From contig JBFMFE010000297.1 of assembly GCA_040752295.1 (NCBI GenBank), forward strand, positions 1-17,015: DNA of 17,015 nucleotides, written 5' to 3'. Below, piece after piece: positions 1 to 8,280 of the stretch. Both the position numbers and the translations under genes were made by a program. Each line of letters begins with the position of its first letter. The stretch's first letter is position 1. The notes under the pieces were generated by a model. It saw only the letters and a program-made list of their open reading frames with translations, ran no database searches and was not told the DNA's origin. Origin of the DNA: JBFMFE01 sp040752295 (GTDB lineage: Bacteria; UBP15; UBA6099; JBFMBQ01).

Positions 1-174
1 GCCAGCACAATCGAGTGGACGAAGGGCGTGACCTTCACCTATTTCCTCGACCAGATAAGAAAGCTGGTCCTCGACGTCATGGAATTCGAAAACCAGTACA
101 GAGTCGCCTCCATAAACCCCGGAAGAAGCTACGACGAACGTGTAGTCACGCTCCAGTACAACACGCAGTTCTGA
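1..174 (+). CDS. 3' end of an upstream gene, possibly an outer-membrane beta-barrel protein (partial)
   Basis: Frame 1 is open from the first base to a TGA at 172-174, giving 57 C-terminal residues; the start lies outside the window. The protein ends ...VTLQYNTQF. A terminal Phe, Tyr four residues earlier, and Leu and Val at the next alternate positions resemble the C-terminal strand signature of outer-membrane beta-barrels recognised by BamA. Thr at the third-last position is less typical. No domain can be named from 57 residues. A rho-independent terminator 30 bp downstream closes the transcript, so this gene is separate from the operon that starts at 369. The coding call is fairly sure; the barrel assignment is inference from the last strand only. 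Confidence 0.6.
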   Translation, partial: ASTIEWTKGVTFTYFLDQIRKLVLDVMEFENQYRVASINPGRSYDERVVTLQYNTQF

Positions 175-203
175 CGGCAGGGCGGAACGGAAAAACTCCG
201 ACG

Positions 204-239
204 AAAAAGGCGCCGGTGAAAATTCCCCGGCGCCTTTTT
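204..239 (+). terminator. Rho-independent terminator after the upstream gene
   Basis: An 8-bp perfect GC stem, GGCGCCGG (209-216) with CCGGCGCC (227-234), encloses a 10-nt loop and is followed by TTTTT (235-239). It is preceded by AAAAA (204-208), so the stem extends to 13 bp and could also stop transcription coming from the other side. It lies 30 bp after the stop at 174 and insulates the operon beginning at 369. Confidence 0.9.
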
Positions 240-253
240 GCTGCGCCGCCGTC

Positions 254-282
254 TTGACGCTGTGCGGCTTTTGTGGTTTATT
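254..282 (+). promoter_or_regulatory. Possible sigma70-type promoter for the 369-8280 operon
   Basis: TTGACG (254-259) lies 17 bp before TTTATT (277-282), which is preceded by TGG, an extended -10 element (TG at 274-275). The -10 hexamer is weak because it lacks the usual A at its second position. It is the best-spaced pair between the terminator and the GTG at 369. The leader would be about 80 nt and contains small dyads (GCGG/CCGC near 291-300, then GCTT/AAGC to 311) of unknown meaning. Confidence 0.35.
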
Positions 283-368
283 TCAAATGGCGGAAACCGC
301 TTTTCAAAAGCAGGCGGCACGTAAACGGTTGAAACGCGCCCTCGGACGCTGAAAGGAGATTTCCCGAC

Positions 369-3050
369 GTGGAGACGGTCACGATCACGCTGAACGGAAG
401 GGAAATCAGCGGGCGTCCCGGCATGACCATTCTCGAACTCGCGCGTGAGGCGGGGGAACATATCCCGACGCTCTGTTACAGTCCGCACCTTGCATCCGTG
501 GGAGCGTGCCGTGTCTGCATCGTGGAGGACGAAAAGCGCCGCGCACTGGTCGCCTCATGCGTCATGCCCATCGCGCCGGGTATGGTCATCAACACAAGAT
601 CGCCACTCGTCATCGAGACCCGCAGGGCGGTGGTGGAACTCCTGCTCTCGACCCATCCCGAATCCTGCATGGTGTGCGACAAGGGCAACAGGTGCGAACT
701 GCGGAAAGTCGCCGCCGACCTCGGAATCGGCGACGTCGCCTTCGACCGCATCCGCCGGTTCCACCGTAAAGAGGAAGCCAACCCCTTCGTCGAAAGAGAC
801 CTCACAAAGTGCATAATGTGCGGCAAGTGCGTCCGGGCGTGCCAGGAAATACAGGTCGTCGGCGCCATTGATTACGCCGGGCGGGGCTTCGAGTCCTTCC
901 CCTCGCCGCCGCTCGGCGCTCCGCTCGATAAATCCTCATGCGAGTTCTGCGGCACGTGCGTCACGCTCTGCCCCGTCGGCGCGCTGGCGGAAAGACACAA
1001 ACCTCACCGCGGTTCCGGGACACGGAGCGTCCCCACAACGTGCTCGTTCTGCGGCTGCGGGTGCTCCATCTTCCTTGAGGTGAAGGACAACCGGGTGGTC
1101 GGCGTCCGTCCCAACGCCGCCGATTCGGTCAACGGCGTCTCCCTCTGCGCGAGGGGGCACTACGGGTACGACTTCATACACAGTCCCGACAGGCTGAAAA
1201 CGCCGCTCGTCAGAAAGAACGGGAAACCGACCGAAGCCGCGTGGGACGAAGCGCTGGATTTCGTCGCGGGGAAACTGAAGGAGATCAGGGAAAAGTACGG
1301 TCCCGAAAGCCTCGGCGTGTTCGGTTCGTTCCGCTGCACGAACGAGGAGAATTACCTCCTCCAGAAGTTCACACGCGCGGCGCTGGGCACCAACAACCTC
1401 TGCAACAGCGCAAGGATGTCCACGCAGCCCACCATCATGGGGCTTACGCGGGCGTTCGGCTACGGCTGCGCCACCAACCTTCTGAAAGACATCGAAAAGA
1501 GCGGGGTGATCCTGCTCATCGGCGCGAACCCGCACGATTCGCACCCGATCATCGCGCAGAAGATCAAGCGCGCGGTGAAGTTCAACGGCGCGAAGCTGAT
1601 ACTGGTCGAGCCGCGGCGGACGAAAATGACGCCGTTCGCCGCCAGATGCCTCAAGCCCAGCCCCGGCGCCGATCTCGCTTTAATCAACGGCATGATGAAA
1701 GTCATCCTCGACGAAAACCTGTACGACAAAAAGTTCGTTGAGGACCGGGTCGAGGGTCTCGACAAGCTGCGGGAGTGCGTCAACCGCTACCCGCCCCAGT
1801 ACGCGGCGAAGATCACGGGCATCGCAGAGGAGGATATAGCGGACGCGGCGCGGCTCTTCGCGCGCGGCGGAAACGCCTCCATCGTTTACGGGACCGGCCT
1901 CACGCAGTACATCAACGCCGCCTTTTCCGTCATCGCCGTCGCGAACCTCGCGCTGCTGACCGGAAACGTCGGCAAGCCCGGCGCGGGCGTCTTCCCGCTC
2001 GTGAAGGAGAACAACGGGCAGGGCGCGTGCGACATGGGCGTCATCGCCGATTTCCTGCCCGGCTACCGGAAGGTCGGCGACGGGGACGCGAGGGCGCTGT
2101 TCGAGCGGGAATGGAAGGTCGCGCTGCCCGCCGCGGAGGGTATGACCGGGATCGAAATGATCTCCAGAGCGCTTCACAAGGATATAAGAGCGATTATCGT
2201 CGTCGGGGCGAACCCGGTGGCGGTTTTCCCCGACTCGAACGCGATGAAACGCGCCCTCGAGTCGCTCGACCTCCTCGTCGTGCTCGACATCTTCCCCACC
2301 GAAACCGCCCAGCTCGCGCACGTCGTGCTCCCCGGCGCATGCTTCGCCGAAAAAAACGGCACCTTCACCAACTGCGAGCGGAGGATACAGCGGATCAGGA
2401 AGGCGGTGGACCCGCCGGGAGAAAGCAGACCGGACTGGCGGATCATCGCCGACCTCACCGCCAGGATGGGACTCGTGGCGGATTATTCGTCCACCGCCGA
2501 AATCATGGACGAAATCGCGCGCACCACCCCCATCTACGCCGCGGTAAGCTACGACCGCCTCGAAAGGGAACCGCTCTACTGGCCATGCGCCGGCACGGAC
2601 GAACCCGGCGAACACACACTGTATCAGAACGCATTCCCCGCCGGAAAAGGCAGGTTCACAAAAGTCGAGTACCTCCTGCCGGACGAGGCGCCCGACGCCC
2701 ATTACCCGTTCTTTCTGATCACACGCTCCAGCCTCTACCACTTCGGCAGCGGGGCGAGGTCGAGGCGCTCCAGAAGGCTGATCGAAATGTCCCCCGGGTG
2801 CTTCATCGAAATAAGCCCCGCAGACGCGAAGGAACTCCAGGTGACGGACGGGCGGGAAGTGAAGGTGACGTCCAGGAGGGGTTCCATAGTCCTGCCGGCG
2901 CGGATAACAGGGGACGTCCCTCCCGGAACTCTCTTCGTCCCCGTCCCGCACTCCGCCTCGGAGGTGAACTCGCTGTTCTCGGCCCAGCTGGACGTCCTGA
3001 CCAGGATCCCCAACAACAAAAGCTGCGCGGTAAGAGTCGAGAGGACGTGA
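369..3050 (+). CDS. Formate-dehydrogenase-like molybdopterin oxidoreductase subunit without the FDH catalytic residues
   Basis: 893 residues, GTG start with AAAGGAGA just upstream (353-360). The architecture is that of NAD-linked FDH alpha subunits. A [2Fe-2S] ferredoxin domain has Cys36/47/50/64. A NuoG-type His-Cys cluster has His96, Cys100/103/109. Two [4Fe-4S] clusters use Cys148/151/154/158 and Cys191/194/197/201. The Mo/W-bisPGD domain starts near 222 with Cys225/228/232/260, and a molydopterin-dinucleotide-binding C-terminal domain begins near 780. The active site is altered. In E. coli FdhF the ligand Sec140 and His141 lie in ARVUHGPS; here the aligned stretch is ARMSTQPT, giving Ser351 and Thr352. 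FdhF Arg333/Gln335 (VRGQNN) align with Val545/Glu547 (LVKENN), and Lys44 aligns with Arg262. There is no TGA (Sec) codon. It opens an operon with nuoE, nuoF-gltD, metV and metF. Formate oxidation is therefore unlikely; an Fe-S conduit or a different Mo/W chemistry is inferred. A Ser-substituted FDH-like subunit is known from Dehalococcoides. Confidence 0.93.
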   Translation: METVTITLNGREISGRPGMTILELAREAGEHIPTLCYSPHLASVGACRVCIVEDEKRRALVASCVMPIAPGMVINTRSPLVIETRRAVVELLLSTHPESCMVCDKGNRCELRKVAADLGIGDVAFDRIRRFHRKEEANPFVERDLTKCIMCGKCVRACQEIQVVGAIDYAGRGFESFPSPPLGAPLDKSSCEFCGTCVTLCPVGALAERHKPHRGSGTRSVPTTCSFCGCGCSIFLEVKDNRVVGVRPNAADSVNGVSLCARGHYGYDFIHSPDRLKTPLVRKNGKPTEAAWDEALDFVAGKLKEIREKYGPESLGVFGSFRCTNEENYLLQKFTRAALGTNNLCNSARMSTQPTIMGLTRAFGYGCATNLLKDIEKSGVILLIGANPHDSHPIIAQKIKRAVKFNGAKLILVEPRRTKMTPFAARCLKPSPGADLALINGMMKVILDENLYDKKFVEDRVEGLDKLRECVNRYPPQYAAKITGIAEEDIADAARLFARGGNASIVYGTGLTQYINAAFSVIAVANLALLTGNVGKPGAGVFPLVKENNGQGACDMGVIADFLPGYRKVGDGDARALFEREWKVALPAAEGMTGIEMISRALHKDIRAIIVVGANPVAVFPDSNAMKRALESLDLLVVLDIFPTETAQLAHVVLPGACFAEKNGTFTNCERRIQRIRKAVDPPGESRPDWRIIADLTARMGLVADYSSTAEIMDEIARTTPIYAAVSYDRLEREPLYWPCAGTDEPGEHTLYQNAFPAGKGRFTKVEYLLPDEAPDAHYPFFLITRSSLYHFGSGARSRRSRRLIEMSPGCFIEISPADAKELQVTDGREVKVTSRRGSIVLPARITGDVPPGTLFVPVPHSASEVNSLFSAQLDVLTRIPNNKSCAVRVERT

Positions 3051-3055
3051 AAGGA

Positions 3056-3532
3056 ATGAAAGAAACGCCGACGACCCCGGAAATCGCCCTCGATAAATTA
3101 GGCGCGATCATAGGGGAATTCAAGGGACGGAAATGGGCGCTCATCCCGATGCTCCAGAGAGTGCAGGACGAGTACGGTTACATTCCCGAACAGGCGATTG
3201 AGCCGGTCGCCGAAGCCGCAGGGCTTTTCCCCAGCCAGGTGTACGGAGTCGTGACATTCTACTCTCAATTTTACACCGCCCCGCGCGGACGCAACCTCAT
3301 CCGCGTATGCCGCGGCACCGCCTGCCACGTCCGCGGCGGCAGAAAAATACTCCAGGCGGTCGAGCGCGAACTGGGAATCAGGGACGGCGAAACGACCACA
3401 GACTTCAAATACTCCCTCGAAACGGTAGCCTGCCTCGGAACGTGCTTTCTCGCGCCGGTGATGATGATGAACCGCCTCTATTTCGGCAGGCTCGTGCCCC
3501 AGAAAGTCAACGCCGTGCTGAAGCAGTTTTAG
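3056..3532 (+). CDS. nuoE: NuoE-like [2Fe-2S] subunit (24-kDa, thioredoxin-like)
   Basis: 158 residues. An N-terminal helical part (residues 1-65) precedes a thioredoxin-fold [2Fe-2S] domain with the NuoE signature Cys85-x4-Cys90 (RVCRGTAC) and Cys126-x3-Cys130 (ACLGTC). The length is normal for NuoE/HndA/HydC proteins that pair with a NuoF-type flavoprotein. The ATG lies 5 bp after the previous stop. GAGAGG at 3039-3044 is a reasonable ribosome site, whereas the AAGGA touching the ATG is too close. The same frame is open far upstream inside the FDH-like gene, but that part has no family similarity, so I reject a longer start. Role: transfers electrons between the FMN of the next gene product and the Fe-S chain of the FDH-like subunit. 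It could equally be called HndA or HylA type. Confidence 0.95.
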   Translation: MKETPTTPEIALDKLGAIIGEFKGRKWALIPMLQRVQDEYGYIPEQAIEPVAEAAGLFPSQVYGVVTFYSQFYTAPRGRNLIRVCRGTACHVRGGRKILQAVERELGIRDGETTTDFKYSLETVACLGTCFLAPVMMMNRLYFGRLVPQKVNAVLKQF

Positions 3533-3552
3533 ACCGCGTCCCGGAGACTTTC

Positions 3553-6500
3553 ATGAAAAAGTTGAAAACGGCGGCGGAGCTGGCGAGGTTCAGGAGATCG
3601 CTCGCGAGGGGCGAGGACCCGGACAAAAAGCGCGTGAGAATCTGCATGACTGGCTGCCGGGCGTACGGCGCCCATGAAGTCACCGCCGCGTTCGACGAGG
3701 AAATCAAAAGAAAAAAGCTGGCGGGGGAAGTCGAGATAAGAAAAACGGGCTGCCACGGTTTCTGCGCCCGGGCGCCGGTCATAGCCATAGACCCCGGGGA
3801 CGTTTTCTACCAGTACGTCTCGCCCGGAGACGTTCCCGAAATCGTGGGGAAAACCGTGTTGGGAGGAAAGATAATCGAACGGCTCGTGTACGCGGACCCG
3901 GAGACCGGACGGAAAACCCCCCGCGCCGGCGACGTCCCGTTTTTCAAAAATCAGGTCAGGCGCGTCCTCGCCAACTGCGGAAGGATAGACCCCAAAAGCA
4001 TCGAGCAGTACGTAGCGCGCGACGGCTACGCGGCAATCGCGAAGGCGCTCGCGGAACAGTCGCCCGAAGAGGTCATCGGCGCCGTCGAAAAGTCCGGGCT
4101 GAGAGGGCGCGGCGGCGCCGGATTCCCCACGGGGGTTAAATGGAAATTCACGCGGCAGGCGAAAGGCGACACAAGATACATCGTCTGCAACGCCGACGAG
4201 GGCGACCCCGGCGCGTTCATGGACAGGGCGATCCTCGAGGGCGACCCGCACGCCGTCCTCGAGGGTATGCTCGTCGCCGCCTACGCCATCGGCGCGCGGC
4301 ACGGCTTCATCTACGTCCGCGCCGAGTATCCCATAGCCGTCGAGCACCTCGGGATCGCCATTGCCCAGGCGGAGGAACTGGGACTCCTGGGCGAAAACAT
4401 ACTCGGCGCCGGTTTCGACTTCAGCGTCGAACTCAAACAGGGCGCCGGCGCGTTCGTCTGCGGCGAGGAAACGGCGCTGCTCCAGTCAATCGAGGGCAGC
4501 AGAGGCATGCCCAGACCCCGTCCACCCTTCCCCGCGCAGTCCGGACTGGACCGCAAGCCCACCTGCATCAACAACGTCGAAACCTTCGCCAACGTCCGCT
4601 CGATCATACTGAACGGCGCCGAACGGTACGCCGAACTGGGGACGGCGGGAAGCAAGGGAACGAAGATTTTCTCGCTCGCCGGCAAGGTGAACAACACGGG
4701 ACTGGTGGAAGTCCCCATCGGGGTCAGCATGAGGAAGGTGATCTTCGACGTCGGCGGCGGCATCCCGAAGGGGCGGAAGTTCAAAGCGGTGCAGATGGGA
4801 GGACCCTCGGGCGGCTGCGTGCCGGCGAGGCATCTCGACATGGCGGTGGACTACGACACGCTTCAGTCCATCGGCGCCATCATGGGCTCCGGCGGCATGG
4901 TCGTGATGGACGAGAACACGTGCATGGTTGACATCGCGCGGTTCTTCGTGAGCTTCACACAGTCCGAATCCTGCGGAAAATGCGCCCCCTGCCGCATCGG
5001 AACTAAACAGATGCTCGCCGTCCTGACCCGCATCACACAGGGGCAGGGGAGGGAGGGCGACGTCGAAAAACTCGCGCGCATCGCGGACACCGTCAAAAAA
5101 GCCTCCCTCTGCGGACTGGGGCAGACCTGCCCCAACCCGGTGCTCTCCACAATAAGGTTTTTCAGGGACGAGTACGACGCCCACATCCGCGACCGGCGCT
5201 GCGCCGCCGGGTCATGCGAAGCACTCGTCATCTCCGCCTGCCAGCACACGTGCCCCGTCGGCATTGACGTCCCAAACTACATAGCGTTCATCGCGGACGG
5301 GAGATACAGGGAAGCGGCGGACCTTATCCGCGAACGCAACCCCTTCCCCGCGATATGCGGGCGCATCTGCCATCATCCCTGCGAGGTCAAGTGCCGCCGC
5401 GGCGAACTGGACGACCCCCTCGCCATCCGCGCCCTCAAGCGCTTCGCGGCGGACTGGTACTTCAACAACGTCGCCGAGCCTCCCGAGCCGTTCCCCGTCA
5501 CCAGGACGGAACGCGTGGCGGTGGTCGGCGCGGGACCGACCGGGCTGTCCTGCGCCTATCATCTCGCAAGACTTGGATATCGGGTCACGGTGTTCGAAGC
5601 GCTGCCGGTTGCGGGCGGGATGCTCTCGGTCGCCATCCCGGAGTACCGCCTCCCGTCCGCCGTGATTCAGAACGAAATCAACTACGTCGCCGCCCGCGGC
5701 GTGGAGATAAGATACAACACACCCATCAACGCCAATTTCACGGCAGACGACCTCCTCAGGGAGGGCTGCGCGGCGGTCTTCATCGGCGCGGGAACGCAGA
5801 GGAGCCAGCGTATCGGCATCCCCGGCGAGATCGAGGGGCTGGACGGTCTCCTGTACGGTCTTTCGTTCCTGCGCGACGTCAAGACGGGAAAGAAACCGAA
5901 GGTCGGGCAGAGGGTGGGCGTGATTGGCGGCGGCAACACCGCCATTGACGCCTCGCGCACCGCCCTGCGGCTCGGCGCGAAAAAGGCGGACGTCTTCTAC
6001 CGGCGCTCGCGGGAGGAAATGCCCGTCTCGGACGTGGAATACGAGGACGCGCTCGAGGAGGGCGTGGAATTCCATTTTCTGACCAGCCCGACGCGGGTCC
6101 TCAACGAGAGGTGGCGGGTCAAGGGACTGGAGTGCATAAAGATGAAGCTGGGCGAGCCGGACGCGGGCGGAAGGCGCCGCCCGGTCCCCATCCCCGGCAC
6201 GGAGGCGCCTGTCGCGCTGGACACCGTGATACTGGCGGTCGGTCAGGCGCCCGACCTCTCGTTCCTGCCGGCGGACAGCAAGCTGGAGCGCACACGGTGG
6301 GAAACACTCGACGTCGATCCAAACACGCTGGCGACGAACGTGGAGGGGATATTCGCGGGCGGGGATTTCGTCACCGGTCCCACAACGGTGATTCACGCCA
6401 TCGCCGCGGGCATGCGCGGCGCGCTGGCGATTGATAAGTTCCTCAAAAGGGACAAATCGCGCGTTGAAATCCGCGACGAAAAGAAGGACATCACACACGA

Positions 6501-6675
6501 GGTGAAACTCGCCGGCGAGGAAGAAACGGCGGAGGAGAAACAAAGACCGGCGGCGGCGAAAATCGGCGCCGCGAAAAGGATTTCCTCGTTCGCCGAGGTC
6601 GAAACGGGCTTCACGGAACAGCAGGCGCTCGAGGAGGCGAAGCGGTGCCTGCGCTGCGACCTCGAAAGGCGATGA
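3553..6675 (+). CDS. nuoF: NuoF-like NADH-binding flavoprotein fused to a GltD/NfnB-like FAD-NAD(P) module
   Basis: 1040 residues, ATG start 20 bp after nuoE. Domains in order: an N-terminal thioredoxin-like [2Fe-2S] domain (Cys31/35/67/71); the NuoF 51-kDa core with FMN loop GRGGAGFPTG (185-194) and NADH loop CNADEGDPG (212-220); the NuoF [4Fe-4S] site SCGKCAPC (Cys474/477/480) plus Cys520. HydB relatives usually end in a two-cluster ferredoxin. Here a GltD-like module begins near 545 with Cys563/567 and Cys602/606/610/614, then an FAD dinucleotide fold (GAGPTG, 659-664), a nicotinamide Rossmann fold (GVIGGGNTAID, 789-799) and YRRSREEMP (816-824), typical of NADPH-dependent GltD/NfnB. A charged Ala/Glu/Lys linker (about 965-1010) leads to a terminal RCLRC (1032-1035). 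Inference: two pyridine-nucleotide sites joined by Fe-S clusters, so NADH-to-NADPH coupling or flavin-based bifurcation is possible. NuoF-GltD fusions occur elsewhere in FDH and hydrogenase operons. Confidence 0.95.
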   Translation: MKKLKTAAELARFRRSLARGEDPDKKRVRICMTGCRAYGAHEVTAAFDEEIKRKKLAGEVEIRKTGCHGFCARAPVIAIDPGDVFYQYVSPGDVPEIVGKTVLGGKIIERLVYADPETGRKTPRAGDVPFFKNQVRRVLANCGRIDPKSIEQYVARDGYAAIAKALAEQSPEEVIGAVEKSGLRGRGGAGFPTGVKWKFTRQAKGDTRYIVCNADEGDPGAFMDRAILEGDPHAVLEGMLVAAYAIGARHGFIYVRAEYPIAVEHLGIAIAQAEELGLLGENILGAGFDFSVELKQGAGAFVCGEETALLQSIEGSRGMPRPRPPFPAQSGLDRKPTCINNVETFANVRSIILNGAERYAELGTAGSKGTKIFSLAGKVNNTGLVEVPIGVSMRKVIFDVGGGIPKGRKFKAVQMGGPSGGCVPARHLDMAVDYDTLQSIGAIMGSGGMVVMDENTCMVDIARFFVSFTQSESCGKCAPCRIGTKQMLAVLTRITQGQGREGDVEKLARIADTVKKASLCGLGQTCPNPVLSTIRFFRDEYDAHIRDRRCAAGSCEALVISACQHTCPVGIDVPNYIAFIADGRYREAADLIRERNPFPAICGRICHHPCEVKCRRGELDDPLAIRALKRFAADWYFNNVAEPPEPFPVTRTERVAVVGAGPTGLSCAYHLARLGYRVTVFEALPVAGGMLSVAIPEYRLPSAVIQNEINYVAARGVEIRYNTPINANFTADDLLREGCAAVFIGAGTQRSQRIGIPGEIEGLDGLLYGLSFLRDVKTGKKPKVGQRVGVIGGGNTAIDASRTALRLGAKKADVFYRRSREEMPVSDVEYEDALEEGVEFHFLTSPTRVLNERWRVKGLECIKMKLGEPDAGGRRRPVPIPGTEAPVALDTVILAVGQAPDLSFLPADSKLERTRWETLDVDPNTLATNVEGIFAGGDFVTGPTTVIHAIAAGMRGALAIDKFLKRDKSRVEIRDEKKDITHEVKLAGEEETAEEKQRPAAAKIGAAKRISSFAEVETGFTEQQALEEAKRCLRCDLERR

Positions 6676-6700
6676 TCACTTCTTAAGCGAGGGTAACGTC

Positions 6701-7366
6701 ATGAAAACCATCACACGGCTCAAACCAATGCAGGCGATCGAAGAAAGCCTCAAAGGGGACACGGGCGTCTGCATCGTGGGCTGCGGCACGTGCGCGACCA
6801 TGTGCCGCACCGGCGGACACGAACAGGTCGCCGCCATGGCGGACGCGCTCCGCCGGATGGGCAAGGTGGTGACCGGCGCGATGGTCATACCCACCGCCTG
6901 CGACGAGATGAGCGCGGAGGCGGTAAACGAAAACCGCGACGCGTTCAACGACGCCGGCGCCATTCTCGTCATGGCGTGCGCGTTCGGCGTCCAGACGATA
7001 GCCGCCTCCATCGAAAAGCCCGTGGCGCCCGCACTGGACACGCTCTTCATCGGCAAAGAGAACGGCATTGGCGTTTACTCGGAGGTCTGCAGGCAGTGCG
7101 GGGAATGCGTGCTGGACGACACCGGCGGCATCTGCCCCGTGACCTCATGCCATAAAGGACTGCTCAACGGTCCCTGCGGCGGCACCAACAACGGGAAATG
7201 CGAGATCGACAGGGAAAAGGACTGCGCGTGGACGCTGATCTACAGGAGGCTCGACAGGCTCGGGCGGCTGGACAGGATGAAGAAAATCCATCCCCCGAAG
7301 AATTACCAGGCGGTCCCCAGACCGGGGAAAATCGCCGTCGAGTCCGGAAGGGGCGAGACGCAATGA
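6701..7366 (+). CDS. metV: MetV, Cys-rich partner subunit of methylene-tetrahydrofolate reductase
   Basis: 221 residues. GAGGG (6689-6693) sits 7 bp before the ATG. The N-terminal region has CxxxCxxCxxxC (Cys24/28/31/35), with further Cys67 and Cys93. The C-terminal MetV domain is Cys-dense (Cys130/133/136, 145, 150, 159, 167, 175) and includes the motif LLNGPCGG (154-161), which marks the MTHFR-associated MetV family. In acetogens MetV binds Fe-S clusters and passes electrons to the flavin of MetF. The gene overlaps metF by four bases (ATGA), so the two are translationally coupled, and it follows the NuoF-GltD gene by 25 bp. The family call is firm. That its electrons come from the three upstream gene products is inferred from operon structure. 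Confidence 0.92.
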   Translation: MKTITRLKPMQAIEESLKGDTGVCIVGCGTCATMCRTGGHEQVAAMADALRRMGKVVTGAMVIPTACDEMSAEAVNENRDAFNDAGAILVMACAFGVQTIAASIEKPVAPALDTLFIGKENGIGVYSEVCRQCGECVLDDTGGICPVTSCHKGLLNGPCGGTNNGKCEIDREKDCAWTLIYRRLDRLGRLDRMKKIHPPKNYQAVPRPGKIAVESGRGETQ

Positions 7367-8280
7367 GCACACCTTTCAAACGGGCGCTCGAAAGCGGCAG
7401 GTTCGTCGTCACCAGCGAAATAGGTCCCCCGAAGGGGACGAATCTCGAGAAAACAAAGCATCATATCGAACTGCTCAAGGACATGGTGGACGCCATGAAC
7501 GTGACCGACAACCAGAGCTCTGTGATGCGCTTTCCGTCCCTGGGCGGAACGCTTCTCATCAAGGAAGCCGGCGGCGAGCCGATCCTCCAGATGACCTGCC
7601 GGGACCGCAACCGTATGGCGCTCCAGGCGGACCTCCTTTTCGCCTGTTCGCGCGGGGTGCGCAACGTCCTGTGCCTCACCGGAGACGCCGTGCCGGTGGG
7701 CGACCATAAGGAAGCCAGGTCGGTCTTCGACCTCGATTCCGTCCAGCTCCTGAAGACCGTCCGGCAGCTCGAATCGGGGAAGGATTTGGGAGGCAGCGAG
7801 CTGGACGGGGCGGTGGAATTCTGCGCGGGCGCCATCGTGACACCCGAGGCGAACCCCATCGAGCCGCAGCTGCTCAAATTTGAAAAAAAGGTGGCGGCGG
7901 GGGCTGAGTTTTTCCAGACGCAGGCGATATACGACCTGGACAACTTCAGAAGGTTCATGGACTACGCGCGGCGCTTCCCCGTGAAGATACTCGCCGGGAT
8001 CGTCCTGCTCGTCTCGGCGCAGATGGCTAAATACATGAACAAGAACGTTCCGGGCATATTCGTCCCGCAGGAATTGATTGACGAGCTTGCCTCCGCCGAA
8101 AAGGGCAGGGCGATCGAAAAGGGGATCGGAATCGCCGGCAGAATGATAAAAACCCTCAGGGAAGAGAAGATTTGCGACGGGGTTCACATCATGGCGATCG
8201 GCAGGGAAGAGGTCGTGCCGGATATACTCGCAGCCGCGGGAATGCCGAAGTTGCGGACTGATGCCCCCGCGGGGGGATAA
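7363..8280 (+). CDS. metF: MetF, 5,10-methylenetetrahydrofolate reductase catalytic subunit
   Basis: 305 residues, a short MetVF-type reductase. The ATG overlaps the metV stop (ATGA, 7363-7366), which fixes the start; a longer upstream reading in this frame lies inside metV and is rejected. The TIM-barrel landmarks are present: the catalytic Glu in SEIGPPKG (Glu19), NVTDNQ (46-51), QMTCRDRNR (76-84), LCLTGD (103-108) and FDLDSVQL (122-129). The protein binds FAD and reduces methylene-THF to methyl-THF in the methyl branch of the Wood-Ljungdahl pathway. MetF proteins that come with MetV generally depend on partner subunits for reductant. No Hdr/MvhD or RnfC-like gene, the partners described in Moorella and Acetobacterium, is seen beside it here. 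It is the last gene of the operon; no clear terminator follows, only an AT-rich repeat. Confidence 0.96.
   Translation: MSTPFKRALESGRFVVTSEIGPPKGTNLEKTKHHIELLKDMVDAMNVTDNQSSVMRFPSLGGTLLIKEAGGEPILQMTCRDRNRMALQADLLFACSRGVRNVLCLTGDAVPVGDHKEARSVFDLDSVQLLKTVRQLESGKDLGGSELDGAVEFCAGAIVTPEANPIEPQLLKFEKKVAAGAEFFQTQAIYDLDNFRRFMDYARRFPVKILAGIVLLVSAQMAKYMNKNVPGIFVPQELIDELASAEKGRAIEKGIGIAGRMIKTLREEKICDGVHIMAIGREEVVPDILAAAGMPKLRTDAPAGG

Noticed and set aside
1680..2951. Long minus-strand ORF (423 codons) inside the FDH-like gene
   Set aside because: It is antisense to a firmly identified gene, rich in Arg, Gly, Val and Asp, and lacks recognisable motifs; GC-rich codon bias opens this frame.
369..3050. Calling this gene a functional, selenocysteine-containing formate dehydrogenase
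   Set aside because: There is no in-frame TGA. The ligand codon is TCC (Ser), and the conserved His and Arg are also replaced.
1775..3055. Much longer start for the nuoE frame
   Set aside because: The upstream part overlaps the FDH-like gene out of frame and is Arg-rich with no NuoE similarity; the ATG at 3056 gives the normal family length.
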